DNA of 10,538 nucleotides from Deinococcus piscis (GCF_014653275.1 NZ_BNAL01000054.1:1-10538), one strand, 5' to 3'; numbered from the stretch's first letter, positions 1 to 6,901 are shown. Made by a program: numbers and translations. The notes: generated by a model not told the origin, from the letters alone.

Positions 1-803
1 TCTGCTTCTTCTGCCTTGCCCAACCTGACCCGTTCCAGCTCGGCCCAGGCGGTGCGGCCCGCTCTAGCGTCCGCATCGAGGTCACGCCAGCGCACGCCGA
101 TCAGGTCATCGTGGCGTACCCGCACCCGCTCGCGGGTTCCAGCCAGGACTTCGTGCGGACGCAAGGACAGCGCCCAGACCTTGCCGGTCACGGCGGTCTG
201 CCCGCGCAGGGTGCCGTAGTGGTCGCGCTGGTGCAGTACCCCGGCCTTTTCCAGCGGGCGCAGGTTGCGCCAGACCGTCGAGCGGTTCACTTCCAAGTGG
301 GCGGCGATGAGGTCGAGCGGCAAGTGGAAGCTGACCTGGGTCGCGTGCTGCTCGTGCAGTCCGCGCTGACGCAGGACCGTGAGGCCAATGCGAAACAGCA
401 GCCGGTAAATCCGGCGGGCGGTGGCCGGGCACTCGGCGGTGTCCAGGCACTCGGTCAGGGTGTCCAGGGGGTTCAACTCCAGCGCACCCGCACTGCTACT
501 GCTATTCCTGGGCGTTGGGATATGAAGGGTGGTCACGTCGTCTACGCGGGGCAACGAAGCGGGTATAGGTAATACATCTACAGCTGTGAGCGCAGGAGCA
601 GGAGTACTTCCCTGCTGGGAAAGGTTGGACAGCAGATCAAACAGTGGGCCAGTGGCTGATTTCGGATTGTCACATGATTGACGTGCCAGGAAGGCCTTGA
701 GAAAGGGAGAAGATTTAGATTCTGTCTCAGTCTTTCGGGAGTCTGGTGTCTGTTGCTTGGGGTCCCTAAGACTTATACGACTTGGAGAATGCTCCAGAGT
801 CAT
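1..803 (-). CDS. Winged-helix DNA-binding protein, partial (C-terminus beyond left edge)
   Basis: Reading the minus strand gives an open frame of 267 codons from ATG at 803 to the window edge. The ATG is preceded by GAGGTGATC, an excellent match to the anti-Shine-Dalgarno sequence at short spacing. Residues 1-110 are rich in Ser, Pro and Thr and look disordered. Residues 125-150 are a basic helical stretch. Residues 157-197 form a clear helix-turn-helix: scaffold helix near LPLDLIAAHL, recognition helix near NRSTVWRNLRPLEKAGVL, then a wing that continues to about 215. The tail (220-267) is strongly charged. Such proteins act as transcription factors or plasmid replication initiators. The gene stands alone and diverges from a plus-strand promoter at 833-861. 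A replication role is only a guess. The real gene is supported by sustained GC-rich codon use over 800 bases; overlapping plus-strand frames are shadows. Confidence 0.75.
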   Translation of the reverse strand, partial: MTLEHSPSRISLRDPKQQTPDSRKTETESKSSPFLKAFLARQSCDNPKSATGPLFDLLSNLSQQGSTPAPALTAVDVLPIPASLPRVDDVTTLHIPTPRNSSSSAGALELNPLDTLTECLDTAECPATARRIYRLLFRIGLTVLRQRGLHEQHATQVSFHLPLDLIAAHLEVNRSTVWRNLRPLEKAGVLHQRDHYGTLRGQTAVTGKVWALSLRPHEVLAGTRERVRVRHDDLIGVRWRDLDADARAGRTAWAELERVRLGKAEEA

Positions 804-823
804 GATCACCTCGACGCGCTTAT

Positions 824-842
824 CCTGGGATATTGACCCAGG
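824..842. promoter_or_regulatory. Short dyad overlapping a -35 box (possible operator)
   Basis: CCTGGG-N7-CCCAGG is a perfect 6-bp inverted repeat. It contains the TTGACC -35 box of the plus-strand promoter and lies 21-39 bases upstream of the minus-strand ATG at 803. A protein bound here could act on the divergent promoter, or the repeat could fold in the leader of the winged-helix gene. Binding is inferred from position only. Confidence 0.35.
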
Positions 843-861
843 CCGCCCAGCCGCGTACACT
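833..861 (+). promoter_or_regulatory. Sigma-70-type promoter, plus strand
   Basis: TTGACC (833-838) and TACACT (856-861) are separated by exactly 17 bases, close to the TTGACA-N17-TATAAT consensus. No credible plus-strand coding frame follows until 1447, so the expected product is a short RNA starting near 868. It diverges from the winged-helix gene. Confidence 0.55.
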
Positions 862-867
862 GGACGC

Positions 868-970
868 ACGAAAGCCGCGTTGCTTTCGTCCTTAAAAAAC
901 GAAGCAACTTAGTTTTGACGTAACCCCTCGCTAGGACGGCCATCCTTTGATGCGGGGGGTTTCCCTTTGG
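868..970 (+). ncRNA. Candidate small structured RNA
   Basis: Downstream of the promoter at 833-861 the sequence is non-coding and can fold in two exclusive ways. ACGAAAGC (868-875) pairs perfectly with GCTTTCGT (882-889). Alternatively GTTGCTTTCG (879-888) pairs with CGAAGCAAC (900-908) with one bulged T. A second element follows: AACCCCTCGC (922-931) pairs over ten positions, one of them G-U, with GCGGGGGGTT (952-961), then TCCCTTT, which is only a weak U tract. If the winged-helix gene is transcribed from upstream of about 900, this RNA would be antisense to its leader, the arrangement used for copy control on several plasmid types. Expression and function are inferred. The 3' end near 970 is approximate. 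Confidence 0.35.
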
Positions 971-1031
971 CTACTCGGCCATCGGGTTAAGCGAGATTGT
1001 AGCACCGGGCACGGGCCGGAGCGCAAGCAGA

Positions 1032-1262
1032 CTAATGGCTCATCCGCTGCCTGGCCTCGAGGATACGGGTGAGTTCATCCTCCGGGACGTTTGGAAGTGC
1101 CGCCCGCGCTGCTTCTGGTGTTGCGTCCACACCCAGCATGTCCAGCGTCAGGGCAGCCGTTTCGTACTCATTGCGGCAGGTGGCCAAGCGGCGCTTGGGG
1201 AGTTCACGCTGGGCTCGTGGCGTTTCTAACTTCTCAGTGAGTCGCTGGAGCTTGGTAGCCAT
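1032..1262 (-). CDS. Small charged helical protein, 76 aa, unknown
   Basis: I do not recognise this family. The 76 residues are rich in Arg, Lys and Glu in the first half (residues 1-35), which should form an amphipathic helix or short coiled coil. A second helical part (50-76) contains PNVPEDELTRILEARQRM. There is one Cys and no signal peptide or membrane segment. Codon use resembles its neighbours, with frequent GAG, CTG and GCC, and this favours it over the overlapping plus-strand frames. The start ATG at 1262 lacks a convincing Shine-Dalgarno, so translation is uncertain. It is transcribed away from the helicase gene, and the shared upstream region holds a small palindrome (1294-1305). 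Confidence 0.5.
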   Translation of the reverse strand: MATKLQRLTEKLETPRAQRELPKRRLATCRNEYETAALTLDMLGVDATPEAARAALPNVPEDELTRILEARQRMSH

Positions 1263-1293
1263 GTTTTAAGTGCACCGGCCATCATTTCTGTAA

Positions 1294-1305
1294 CGTACGG
1301 GTACG
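1294..1305. promoter_or_regulatory. Short palindrome in divergent intergenic region
   Basis: CGTAC-GG-GTACG is a perfect inverted repeat with 5-bp arms, between the 76-aa gene and the helicase promoter. It could be an operator. Its shortness means chance is possible. Confidence 0.2.
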
Positions 1306-1344
1306 ATGCCTGTTGAGCCGGCTTCGGAAAAAGCCCTTTCGGAT

Positions 1345-1373
1345 TTGACGGTCTGGGGCGTGTAGGGTACAGA
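1345..1373 (+). promoter_or_regulatory. Likely promoter of the helicase gene
   Basis: TTGACG (1345-1350) is followed after 17 bases by TACAGA (1368-1373). The -10 box is imperfect but keeps the TA start and the spacing, as in the promoter at 833-861. Transcription would start near 1380 and give a leader of about 65 bases, ending in the ribosome binding site AAGGAG (1434-1439) seven bases before the ATG at 1447. Confidence 0.45.
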
Positions 1374-1446
1374 GCGCAAATGAGCCACAAAATCTCAGCT
1401 GATTTGGGAAGATGAAGATATCTCAATCTTTCCAAGGAGCATTGCT

Positions 1447-3993
1447 ATGCCGCATACCCATCCCGCATACCCAGAAGAGGTAGGCCGCCTCGGTCAAACC
1501 TGCCAAGAGATAGACGCCAAAATCGGGAAATTGGAACGTCAGGAAATGGATCTTTACCAAGTCGCCCAGTTCAAAGGCATGGATTTGGACAGTCTGCGTT
1601 CGGTGGCTGACCACCCCTACTTCATGCGTTTACGACTGAGATACGAGGATGGCAGCGTTAAAGACGTTTGCCTAAGCGAAGGTGTCCACGATATTCGCTT
1701 GCCGGACACGTATATCTGCGGGATTGGCTCCCCTCTGCGCCAGCAGATTCAGCACCGTCAGGTGCGAGAAGTGGAAATTGTCTCGGACTCTGGCGCAGTC
1801 CGCACGGCTTATCAGCTTCTTCGCCGTCAATTGAAAATTGAGCAGAGGATTATCACTGCTCTCTCTGACGTGATGCCCCTTGCAGACGGCGAAGGAACTG
1901 AGCAGGAGACCACCGACGTATTCGCGCAACTGGGACAGGAATATCTGGTTGACCAATTGGGGCGGGAAGCCAGTGCCAAGGCCAGAAGCATACTGGCAAC
2001 CATCTCTGAGCGGCAAGATGAGCTGATGTCCTGGCCGACAGACAGGCTCCTAGTGGTCAACGGCGTAGCGGGCAGTGGTAAGACTGCCATCGCCTACCAT
2101 CGGATTCCCAGCATGCTTCACAAGGAGAGAGTCGGCAGCCGAGAAATCAACGAGAAGAAAATTGCCGTGTTCGTGCCGAACAGTTTCTTGCTGGGGTATC
2201 TCAAGCAATTGTTACCGCGTGCCGGTGTGAATAACGTCTTCCAAACAACTCTCGAAGACTGGGCGAAGAGGGTTGTCAACCAGGGAGAACGCCGCATTCG
2301 GCAACTCGGTGATGAGACTGCCAAAATCATCTTTGACCCTAAGTCCGATGTCAGTGAGAAGCAGGCTGCCATAGCGAAAGCTGGTATGCGTGGTCGGCAG
2401 GAAATGCAGATGGTCTTGCGGCATTTGCTGGCTGACCATCTCACAAGACAGCTGGCTGATCTGAGTGCCAACTTGCCCAGGACTGGTTCCTCTACAGGAA
2501 AATGTGGACCAGAAGACTTGACAGCCACCGGTCAGGCGGCCCCCGTGTTGCAGCTGTCTCTAGCTTCTGTGCGGGAACTTGTGGAGCAGTGGCGGGGAGA
2601 GCCGGCAGAGGCGGACTGGAAGAGTCTCAGGGCCAATCTGCAGACAGAAGTGAACCGACTGATCAAAAAAGCGCTGCCGAAAGAAGTGGCTCTTCTGGCG
2701 GAACGGGAGGGGCAGGACCCGGCAGTCTGGATTTCCGAGGTTAAAGGCCTTACTCAGCGACTGGGACAATTGGTAGAAGGTTTGCTTCCAACTACTGGAG
2801 CCTGGGATACCTACCTGCTTTTGGTTTCCGATGAGCAGAAAGTTAGTGCGGCGGCGTCGCGTATCTTCACGGGTCCAGCTCTGAAAGTGGCAACTGAAGC
2901 GCTGCACCGCACTCCGAAGCCAGTGGGTGAGGACGGCACCCGACCATTCGAGCCGACGGATGTGACAGAACTGCCCCTGGTTCTTGCGTTGAAGATCTTG
3001 CTGGAAGGCGTTCGACCTAACGATGCAGCATTACGCGACCGCTTCGGCTCCAGCGGGCAATTCGATTATCTTGTGCTGGATGAGGGACAGGATCTCTCGC
3101 CTCTTCAGTACGCCTTGCTGAGGCGCTATACACCCGCTGGTCGCGCCGCCATTTTTGGCGATTTGCGTCAGGGCATCCATCGTTACCGGGGGATTGGCAG
3201 CTGGGACGTGGTCTGCCAAACCTTTGGCACAGGCGAAGACGAAGTTGAGGAACTCACTCAAACGTTCCGGACCACACAGGAAATCACTGCCCTGGGGAAC
3301 TTCGTTCTGGAACGGGTAGCGCCGAACGCGCTCAAAGCCGAAGCGGTTCCCCGCCCCGGCAGCCCTGTACATTTTGTCCGCTATAGCACCAAAAACCATT
3401 TATTGCCCCTTCTGACACATGAAGTGAGACGGCTGCAAAGAGAGGGGGCAAAGAATATCGGTATTGTGACGCGCTCCCCTGCCGAAGCCAGCAATCTGTA
3501 TGAACGGGTTTCCAAATCGAAGACAGCTTTCAAAGTTGATAGCCGTACCAAGGACTTCGAGGATTACGCTGGGGGCGTCGCTATCGTACCTATCAGCGTG
3601 GCCAAAGGACTGGAGTTTGACGCAGCTATTGTCGTCAATGCCGATGTTGATCACTATAACCCTGCCATGCCATACGACGGCTCGCTGCTCTACACGTGCG
3701 TAACCCGTGGCCTGCATCATCTGACACTTTTCGCTTTGAATGAATTCACACCACTTCTAGGAGAAATACCATCGCCCGAAGCAGGGAAATGCCCTATTAG
3801 CGGCCTCGAAATCACTGATAAGGGGTTTCACAAGCCACCTACGCATGCAGCAGGCCGTACAAGGCGAAAGGGACAGGAACGTGGTCCGGGGGCCAATCAG
3901 GATGGAATGGTGCGCACATACGATGGACGTTTCGACTCTATGCCCAGTTATGAGGGGGATGGGTCCCGTGATAACCCCTGGTACGACCGCTAA
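1447..3993 (+). CDS. SF1 helicase, HelD/UvrD-like, 848 aa
   Basis: This is an ATP-dependent superfamily 1 helicase or translocase. Visible motifs in order: Q-motif-like glutamine at 190 (TISERQDEL), Walker A GVAGSGKT (206-213), motif Ia VFVPNSFLLGYL, Walker B DEGQD (545-549), motif III GDLRQ (571-575), motif IV LTQTFRTT (603-610), motif V AKGLEFD (719-725) and motif VI VTRG (752-755, R754). An N-terminal charged helical pair (about 6-40), a beta-rich stretch with YFMRLRLRYEDG (about 60-110), and a long insertion between motifs Ia and II (about 290-530) match the plan of HelD, which recycles RNA polymerase. The length (848 aa) is slightly above B. subtilis HelD (about 775). The basic, Gly-rich tail after 800 looks disordered. 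AAGGAG at 1434-1439 supports the start. Codon use is less GC3-biased than in the primase gene, which suggests separate origin. A DNA-repair helicase is the alternative. Confidence 0.85.
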   Translation: MPHTHPAYPEEVGRLGQTCQEIDAKIGKLERQEMDLYQVAQFKGMDLDSLRSVADHPYFMRLRLRYEDGSVKDVCLSEGVHDIRLPDTYICGIGSPLRQQIQHRQVREVEIVSDSGAVRTAYQLLRRQLKIEQRIITALSDVMPLADGEGTEQETTDVFAQLGQEYLVDQLGREASAKARSILATISERQDELMSWPTDRLLVVNGVAGSGKTAIAYHRIPSMLHKERVGSREINEKKIAVFVPNSFLLGYLKQLLPRAGVNNVFQTTLEDWAKRVVNQGERRIRQLGDETAKIIFDPKSDVSEKQAAIAKAGMRGRQEMQMVLRHLLADHLTRQLADLSANLPRTGSSTGKCGPEDLTATGQAAPVLQLSLASVRELVEQWRGEPAEADWKSLRANLQTEVNRLIKKALPKEVALLAEREGQDPAVWISEVKGLTQRLGQLVEGLLPTTGAWDTYLLLVSDEQKVSAAASRIFTGPALKVATEALHRTPKPVGEDGTRPFEPTDVTELPLVLALKILLEGVRPNDAALRDRFGSSGQFDYLVLDEGQDLSPLQYALLRRYTPAGRAAIFGDLRQGIHRYRGIGSWDVVCQTFGTGEDEVEELTQTFRTTQEITALGNFVLERVAPNALKAEAVPRPGSPVHFVRYSTKNHLLPLLTHEVRRLQREGAKNIGIVTRSPAEASNLYERVSKSKTAFKVDSRTKDFEDYAGGVAIVPISVAKGLEFDAAIVVNADVDHYNPAMPYDGSLLYTCVTRGLHHLTLFALNEFTPLLGEIPSPEAGKCPISGLEITDKGFHKPPTHAAGRTRRKGQERGPGANQDGMVRTYDGRFDSMPSYEGDGSRDNPWYDR

Positions 3994-4023
3994 CGCACTT
4001 ACTACTTAACAATCCGCTCCACG

Positions 4024-4038
4024 ACTCTGATCCAGAGT
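4024..4038. repeat. Small inverted repeat downstream of helicase gene
   Basis: ACTCTG-ATC-CAGAGT is a perfect 6-bp stem with a 3-base loop, 31 bases after the helicase stop. No T tract follows, so it is not an intrinsic terminator by itself. It may protect the mRNA 3' end ahead of the stronger hairpin at 4104-4141. Confidence 0.3.
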
Positions 4039-4103
4039 GGTGTCTTGCCGCAGATCACCACGCCAAGTATCAGCCCAAGCAGAAGCTGGGTGGAGGTCTG
4101 AGA

Positions 4104-4146
4104 CGGGTTACCGTAGACGGGAAGCCGACGACGGTAACCCGATTTT
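4104..4146 (+). terminator. Rho-independent terminator for the helicase transcript
   Basis: CGGGTTACCGT (4104-4114) and ACGGTAACCCG (4131-4141) form a perfect 11-bp stem with a 16-base loop, followed by ATTTT. It is oriented to stop plus-strand transcription from the helicase gene. It overlaps the last codons and the TAA stop (4108-4110) of the convergent primase gene, so the same bases encode that C-terminus. In the minus direction no T tract follows. Confidence 0.7.
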
Positions 4147-6270
4147 GCTAGGGAGAGATACGGCCTGTAGAACCCGAACTTCTTTCACATCTAGGTAGTA
4201 GGGGCTTTCCCCATCCCTCAGCCGTTCCAGCTGCGCCGCCGCCCGCTCTGCCCGCCGCCGGCTGTAGGCCCGCTGCTGCTCAGTTTTGGCAAAGGTCGCC
4301 CCCACGCTGAACTGGCGTTGCTCGCGTTCAAGGTTGTTCATGTAGGCCGCCCTGACTGCTTCTTGCTGGTCAAGCATCAGTGCCCAGTACTGGTCTTTAA
4401 AGCTCTGAGCGCCGCCCGTGATGTTTGCCAGTTCCAGCTGCTGGGCCTTCAGCTGCGCCGCCGTCATGCCGAGGTCTTCCGCCAGCCGCTGGGGTTCAGC
4501 TTTCGGGGTGACCGCCTGAGCGATAAGCAGACCAGAGAGTCGGGCCGCCGCTTGCTGCCGCCGCCGCTTACGGGGTTCTGGGTTTATCACTAAGGTATTT
4601 TTGCTAGGGCTAGGGAGTACCTTAGTGATAACTTTTTCTTCCGTCTCAGCCGCTGTTTTTTGCTTCTCTGTGCTGCGCCGCACTTCCAGCGTCTGAGGTC
4701 GGAAGGTGTCGCCTGCAGGTCGGCTGAGGGCCACGCCTGCCGGGTTCTCTGGCAGGCAGATGACCACGCCGCGCCCAGGGTGGGCCGGGTCAATTGGAAT
4801 GAGGCTGACCGCGCCCAGTTCTGCCAGGGCTTTCATCTTGCCGGCGGTGTTCTGGTAGTTGTCGGTAGGGTTCACTTTGTTATGCCAGCCGTTCAGCCCG
4901 CCCACCTCCAGCCGGGCCAGGCCGCGCCATTCCGCCAGCAGGCCCTGGGCCGCAAAGCCGGCCAGGTGGCCTGCCATCTTCTTTAACCCGGCCCTGGCGC
5001 GGTGGTGCATGTCGAGGCTGTCCAGATGCGCCGTGACCTGCTTCAAATAGGCTTCCGGGTTCATGGCCCACTGCTGCCTGACCGTGTTCATGTCGAGGCT
5101 TGGGGGCTGGCTGGTCACGTCATCCCGCCCGCCGCCGATACCGAGTTCAGAGCGGGCCGCTCTGTCTGCCGCACGCTCATCCCCGCCGTGTTCCAGAATC
5201 CGCATGGCGTCATAGGCGTTCCAGGCCCGCCCTTCAGCGTCATTCAGGGGGCATGACCCGTTAAAGCTCAGCGCCCGCTCCAGACCGTCAGCACCCCCAA
5301 GAATCATCACGCCCGCGTTGCCGGTGCTGCTGGCCGGGGGTAGGTATTTGTCATCCTTCAGCCGGTAGCCGTTCCGCTCCAGAATCTCTCTGACCGTGAC
5401 CGTCTCACGGTATAGGGTGCGAGTCTGCCCACCCTTTCCGCTGGCCTTCCTGGGCCGCCTGGGGGCCGGTGTGGGGCGCTGCACTTCGTCTCGCTGGGCC
5501 TGTGCTGCTGGCGTTGCCGTCAGAATGCGCTCCAGGGCCTCCGTGCTGACCCGTGCTTCAGGCTCGGCATAGACCAGGTTCACGGGCAAGGGCCGCGCCG
5601 GGTTCTTCAGGTTCAGGGTGCCCGGCTGTCTCAGGATGCGGGCCGGTTCTGCGCTGGCAGTGTCTGCGTCGAATGTTTCCGCCAGCGCCAGAAGCAGCTG
5701 CTTGGCTTCTTTGGGGCTGAAGGTGTCTTCAGTTCTCAGATACACGTGCAGCCCGTGGCCACTGTCCACAATGGCTACGGGGGGCAATTCGAACGCTTCG
5801 CACGTGTCGAGCACTTCGCCCATCAGCCGGCCCTTGAGGTCTTCCAGCAGCTCAGGGCTGGCCTGGAGCAGCTCAGCCTTGCTCATGCCGCCAAAGCGGG
5901 GTAGGTGTGCGAGGTCGCCCAGGTCAATCTCGAACCAGAGGCAGTCCAAGGGGAGAAGGTTCCCAACGCCGCCGCTGGAGGTATCCACGCGCCGCGCTAC
6001 TCCGAAGTAAGCGTCTGCGCCGTGGGTATCTCCAGCAGACCCTAGCCCCTTTAGCTCAGGCCAGCTGAGCCAGCCCTTACGGGTCCGGCCTGCCTTGATA
6101 AACCGTTCTTCGATCACGCCCCCAGCAATGCCTCCATGAAGAAGTTCCAGCAGCTGCTTGAACTGGTTGCGGTAAATGGGCGTGTGGTTGCTGAGCTGTC
6201 CCTCTAGCTGAAAAATGTGGGGCGTGCCGATGGTACCAGACTCGTGCCATCCGCTGGTCGCCCCACTCAA
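4108..6270 (-). CDS. Primase-polymerase-like (AEP) replication protein, 720 aa, TTG start
   Basis: The protein carries the three motifs of archaeo-eukaryotic primase domains. They are an acidic motif LWFEIDLGD (111-119, E114 and D116), DSGHGLHVYL (169-178, with S-G-x-G-x-H) and RILRQPGTLNLKN (211-223). A Pro/Arg linker (about 258-283) leads to a second domain (about 286-380), whose AWNAYDAMRILEHGGD segment resembles helical domains that follow primases in phages and plasmids. The C-terminal third is charged and helical, with a very basic stretch near PEPRKRRRQQ. No helicase Walker motifs are seen. The start must be TTG at 6270: an in-frame TAA lies 27 bases upstream and no earlier start exists. 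AAAGGCGG sits at suitable distance. The TTG overlaps the TGA of the upstream HTH gene, implying coupled translation. Role inferred: plasmid replication priming or initiation. Confidence 0.78.
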   Translation of the reverse strand: MSGATSGWHESGTIGTPHIFQLEGQLSNHTPIYRNQFKQLLELLHGGIAGGVIEERFIKAGRTRKGWLSWPELKGLGSAGDTHGADAYFGVARRVDTSSGGVGNLLPLDCLWFEIDLGDLAHLPRFGGMSKAELLQASPELLEDLKGRLMGEVLDTCEAFELPPVAIVDSGHGLHVYLRTEDTFSPKEAKQLLLALAETFDADTASAEPARILRQPGTLNLKNPARPLPVNLVYAEPEARVSTEALERILTATPAAQAQRDEVQRPTPAPRRPRKASGKGGQTRTLYRETVTVREILERNGYRLKDDKYLPPASSTGNAGVMILGGADGLERALSFNGSCPLNDAEGRAWNAYDAMRILEHGGDERAADRAARSELGIGGGRDDVTSQPPSLDMNTVRQQWAMNPEAYLKQVTAHLDSLDMHHRARAGLKKMAGHLAGFAAQGLLAEWRGLARLEVGGLNGWHNKVNPTDNYQNTAGKMKALAELGAVSLIPIDPAHPGRGVVICLPENPAGVALSRPAGDTFRPQTLEVRRSTEKQKTAAETEEKVITKVLPSPSKNTLVINPEPRKRRRQQAAARLSGLLIAQAVTPKAEPQRLAEDLGMTAAQLKAQQLELANITGGAQSFKDQYWALMLDQQEAVRAAYMNNLEREQRQFSVGATFAKTEQQRAYSRRRAERAAAQLERLRDGESPYYLDVKEVRVLQAVSLPSKIGLPSSASRLR

Positions 6271-6458
6271 GTCTGACCGCCTTTGTAACTCTGCAGATAC
6301 TTATTCAGGCTGGGCATGTCTATGAACTGAATGCCGCTGATTTTCTGGCCGTCGATCTTACCTTCTCTGACCCACCGCTTTAGGGTGGAGGGGCTGACCC
6401 GGCGGCCTATAGCCTCGTGCGCACGCAGGGGCGTGAGCAGTTCCGGTGCTGTTTGCAT
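6267..6458 (-). CDS. MerR/excisionase-type helix-turn-helix protein, 63 aa
   Basis: This small DNA-binding protein has the helix-turn-helix fold typical of excisionases and MerR N-termini. Residues 13-33 (EAIGRRVSPSTLKRWVREGKI) form the helix-turn-helix; the TLKRWVREGKI core is characteristic. It is followed by a short beta wing (GQKISGIQFID, 37-47) and a closing helix (SLNKYLQSY, 50-58). The length fits a stand-alone domain. ATG at 6458 is preceded by GGAAAG, a modest ribosome binding site. Its TGA overlaps the TTG start of the primase gene, so the two form one operon. It probably binds the dyad at 6483-6562 just upstream and so controls its own operon, or takes part in origin recognition. 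Excisionase function is less likely because no integrase is present. Confidence 0.75.
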   Translation of the reverse strand: MQTAPELLTPLRAHEAIGRRVSPSTLKRWVREGKIDGQKISGIQFIDMPSLNKYLQSYKGGQT

Positions 6459-6482
6459 GGACGTTCTTTCCGGGAGCGCTAT

Positions 6483-6562
6483 GGCTGTGTCTACCGCAGG
6501 TAGGCTCCATTCCCGTATAGCTTGCAGCTATACGGGAGGATGGCTACACTAAGGACACAGCC
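6483..6562. promoter_or_regulatory. Nested dyad upstream of the HTH-primase operon
   Basis: The inner arms CCCGTATAGCT (6512-6522) and AGCTATACGGG (6526-6536) are a perfect 11-bp inverted repeat with a 3-base centre. Outer arms GGCTGTGTC (6483-6491) and GACACAGCC (6554-6562) are a perfect 9-bp pair almost on the same axis (centres 6524 and 6522.5). Bases next to the inner arms are also roughly symmetric. The element lies 25-104 bases upstream of the HTH start codon. It could be the autoregulatory operator, an origin dyad, or a leader hairpin. The inner arms contain TATAGC and TATACG, which could serve as -10 boxes. Confidence 0.6.
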
Positions 6563-6651
6563 GGCCCGGCAAGTGAACGTCGGGCGACTCCCTGTGAGGG
6601 GGTTTGGGTTGAATTCGTTTACGAGAACGTCGGCGTCGGTGCTACTAACAC

Positions 6652-6680
6652 CTGCGCCGGATTTTTTTGGTCCGGCGCAG
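6652..6680. repeat. Perfect 10-bp hairpin with T7 loop
   Basis: CTGCGCCGGA (6652-6661) and TCCGGCGCAG (6671-6680) pair perfectly around a 9-base loop made of seven T and two G. The T run is in the loop and not after the stem, so this is not an ordinary terminator. It lies in the gene-free region upstream of the primase operon. A single-strand priming site is one possibility, because some plasmid primases (RSF1010 RepB') start at hairpin-containing ssi sites. That is inference. Confidence 0.5.
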
Positions 6681-6689
6681 CCTCGGCTC

Positions 6690-6901
6690 TGAAGCAATTA
6701 TATCCAGTGGGCTTTCACGTGTCTAGATTGGTCAGGATCGACTTGATTTCTCGCTTACTTTTTTCAAGACCCCGCCATCTCTAGACTTCGGTAAATTCAA
6801 ATTACACCCTTTGAGTTTTCTGCAAGTGTTGTCAATCTTCGTTGACAACTTTGGTCAATTACATAGACAAACAAGAGCTGCCCAAAAGGGCAAACTTGTC
6901 T
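6690..6901. other. AT-rich intergenic stretch with TTGTC dyads (possible unwinding region)
   Basis: This stretch is clearly richer in A+T than the rest of the window and has no credible coding frame. TTGTCAA (6829-6835) and TTGACAA (6842-6848) form a 7-bp inverted repeat. AGACAA (6865-6870) and TTGTCT (6896-6901) flank an inner hairpin, TGCCC-AAAA-GGGCA (6879-6892). It sits directly beside the repeat array that starts at 6942, as expected for the unwinding element of an iteron origin. No strong promoter was found; TTGACA at 6842 lacks a good -10 box. Confidence 0.4.

Noticed and set aside
111..572. 153-aa plus-strand frame
   Set aside because: Opposite strand of the winged-helix gene, whose HTH motif is clear; this frame is open because of GC-rich codons on the other strand.
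697..912. 71-aa plus-strand frame
   Set aside because: It lies over the N-terminal part and leader of the winged-helix gene, has no ribosome binding site and an unremarkable Ser/Arg/Leu-rich translation.
922..968. Strong terminator call for the small RNA
   Set aside because: The stem is good but has a 20-base loop, and TCCCTTT is a weak U tract, so it was kept only as part of the RNA candidate.
2436..2445. GACCATCTC inside the helicase gene as an extra array unit
   Set aside because: A single imperfect match in coding sequence, expected by chance.
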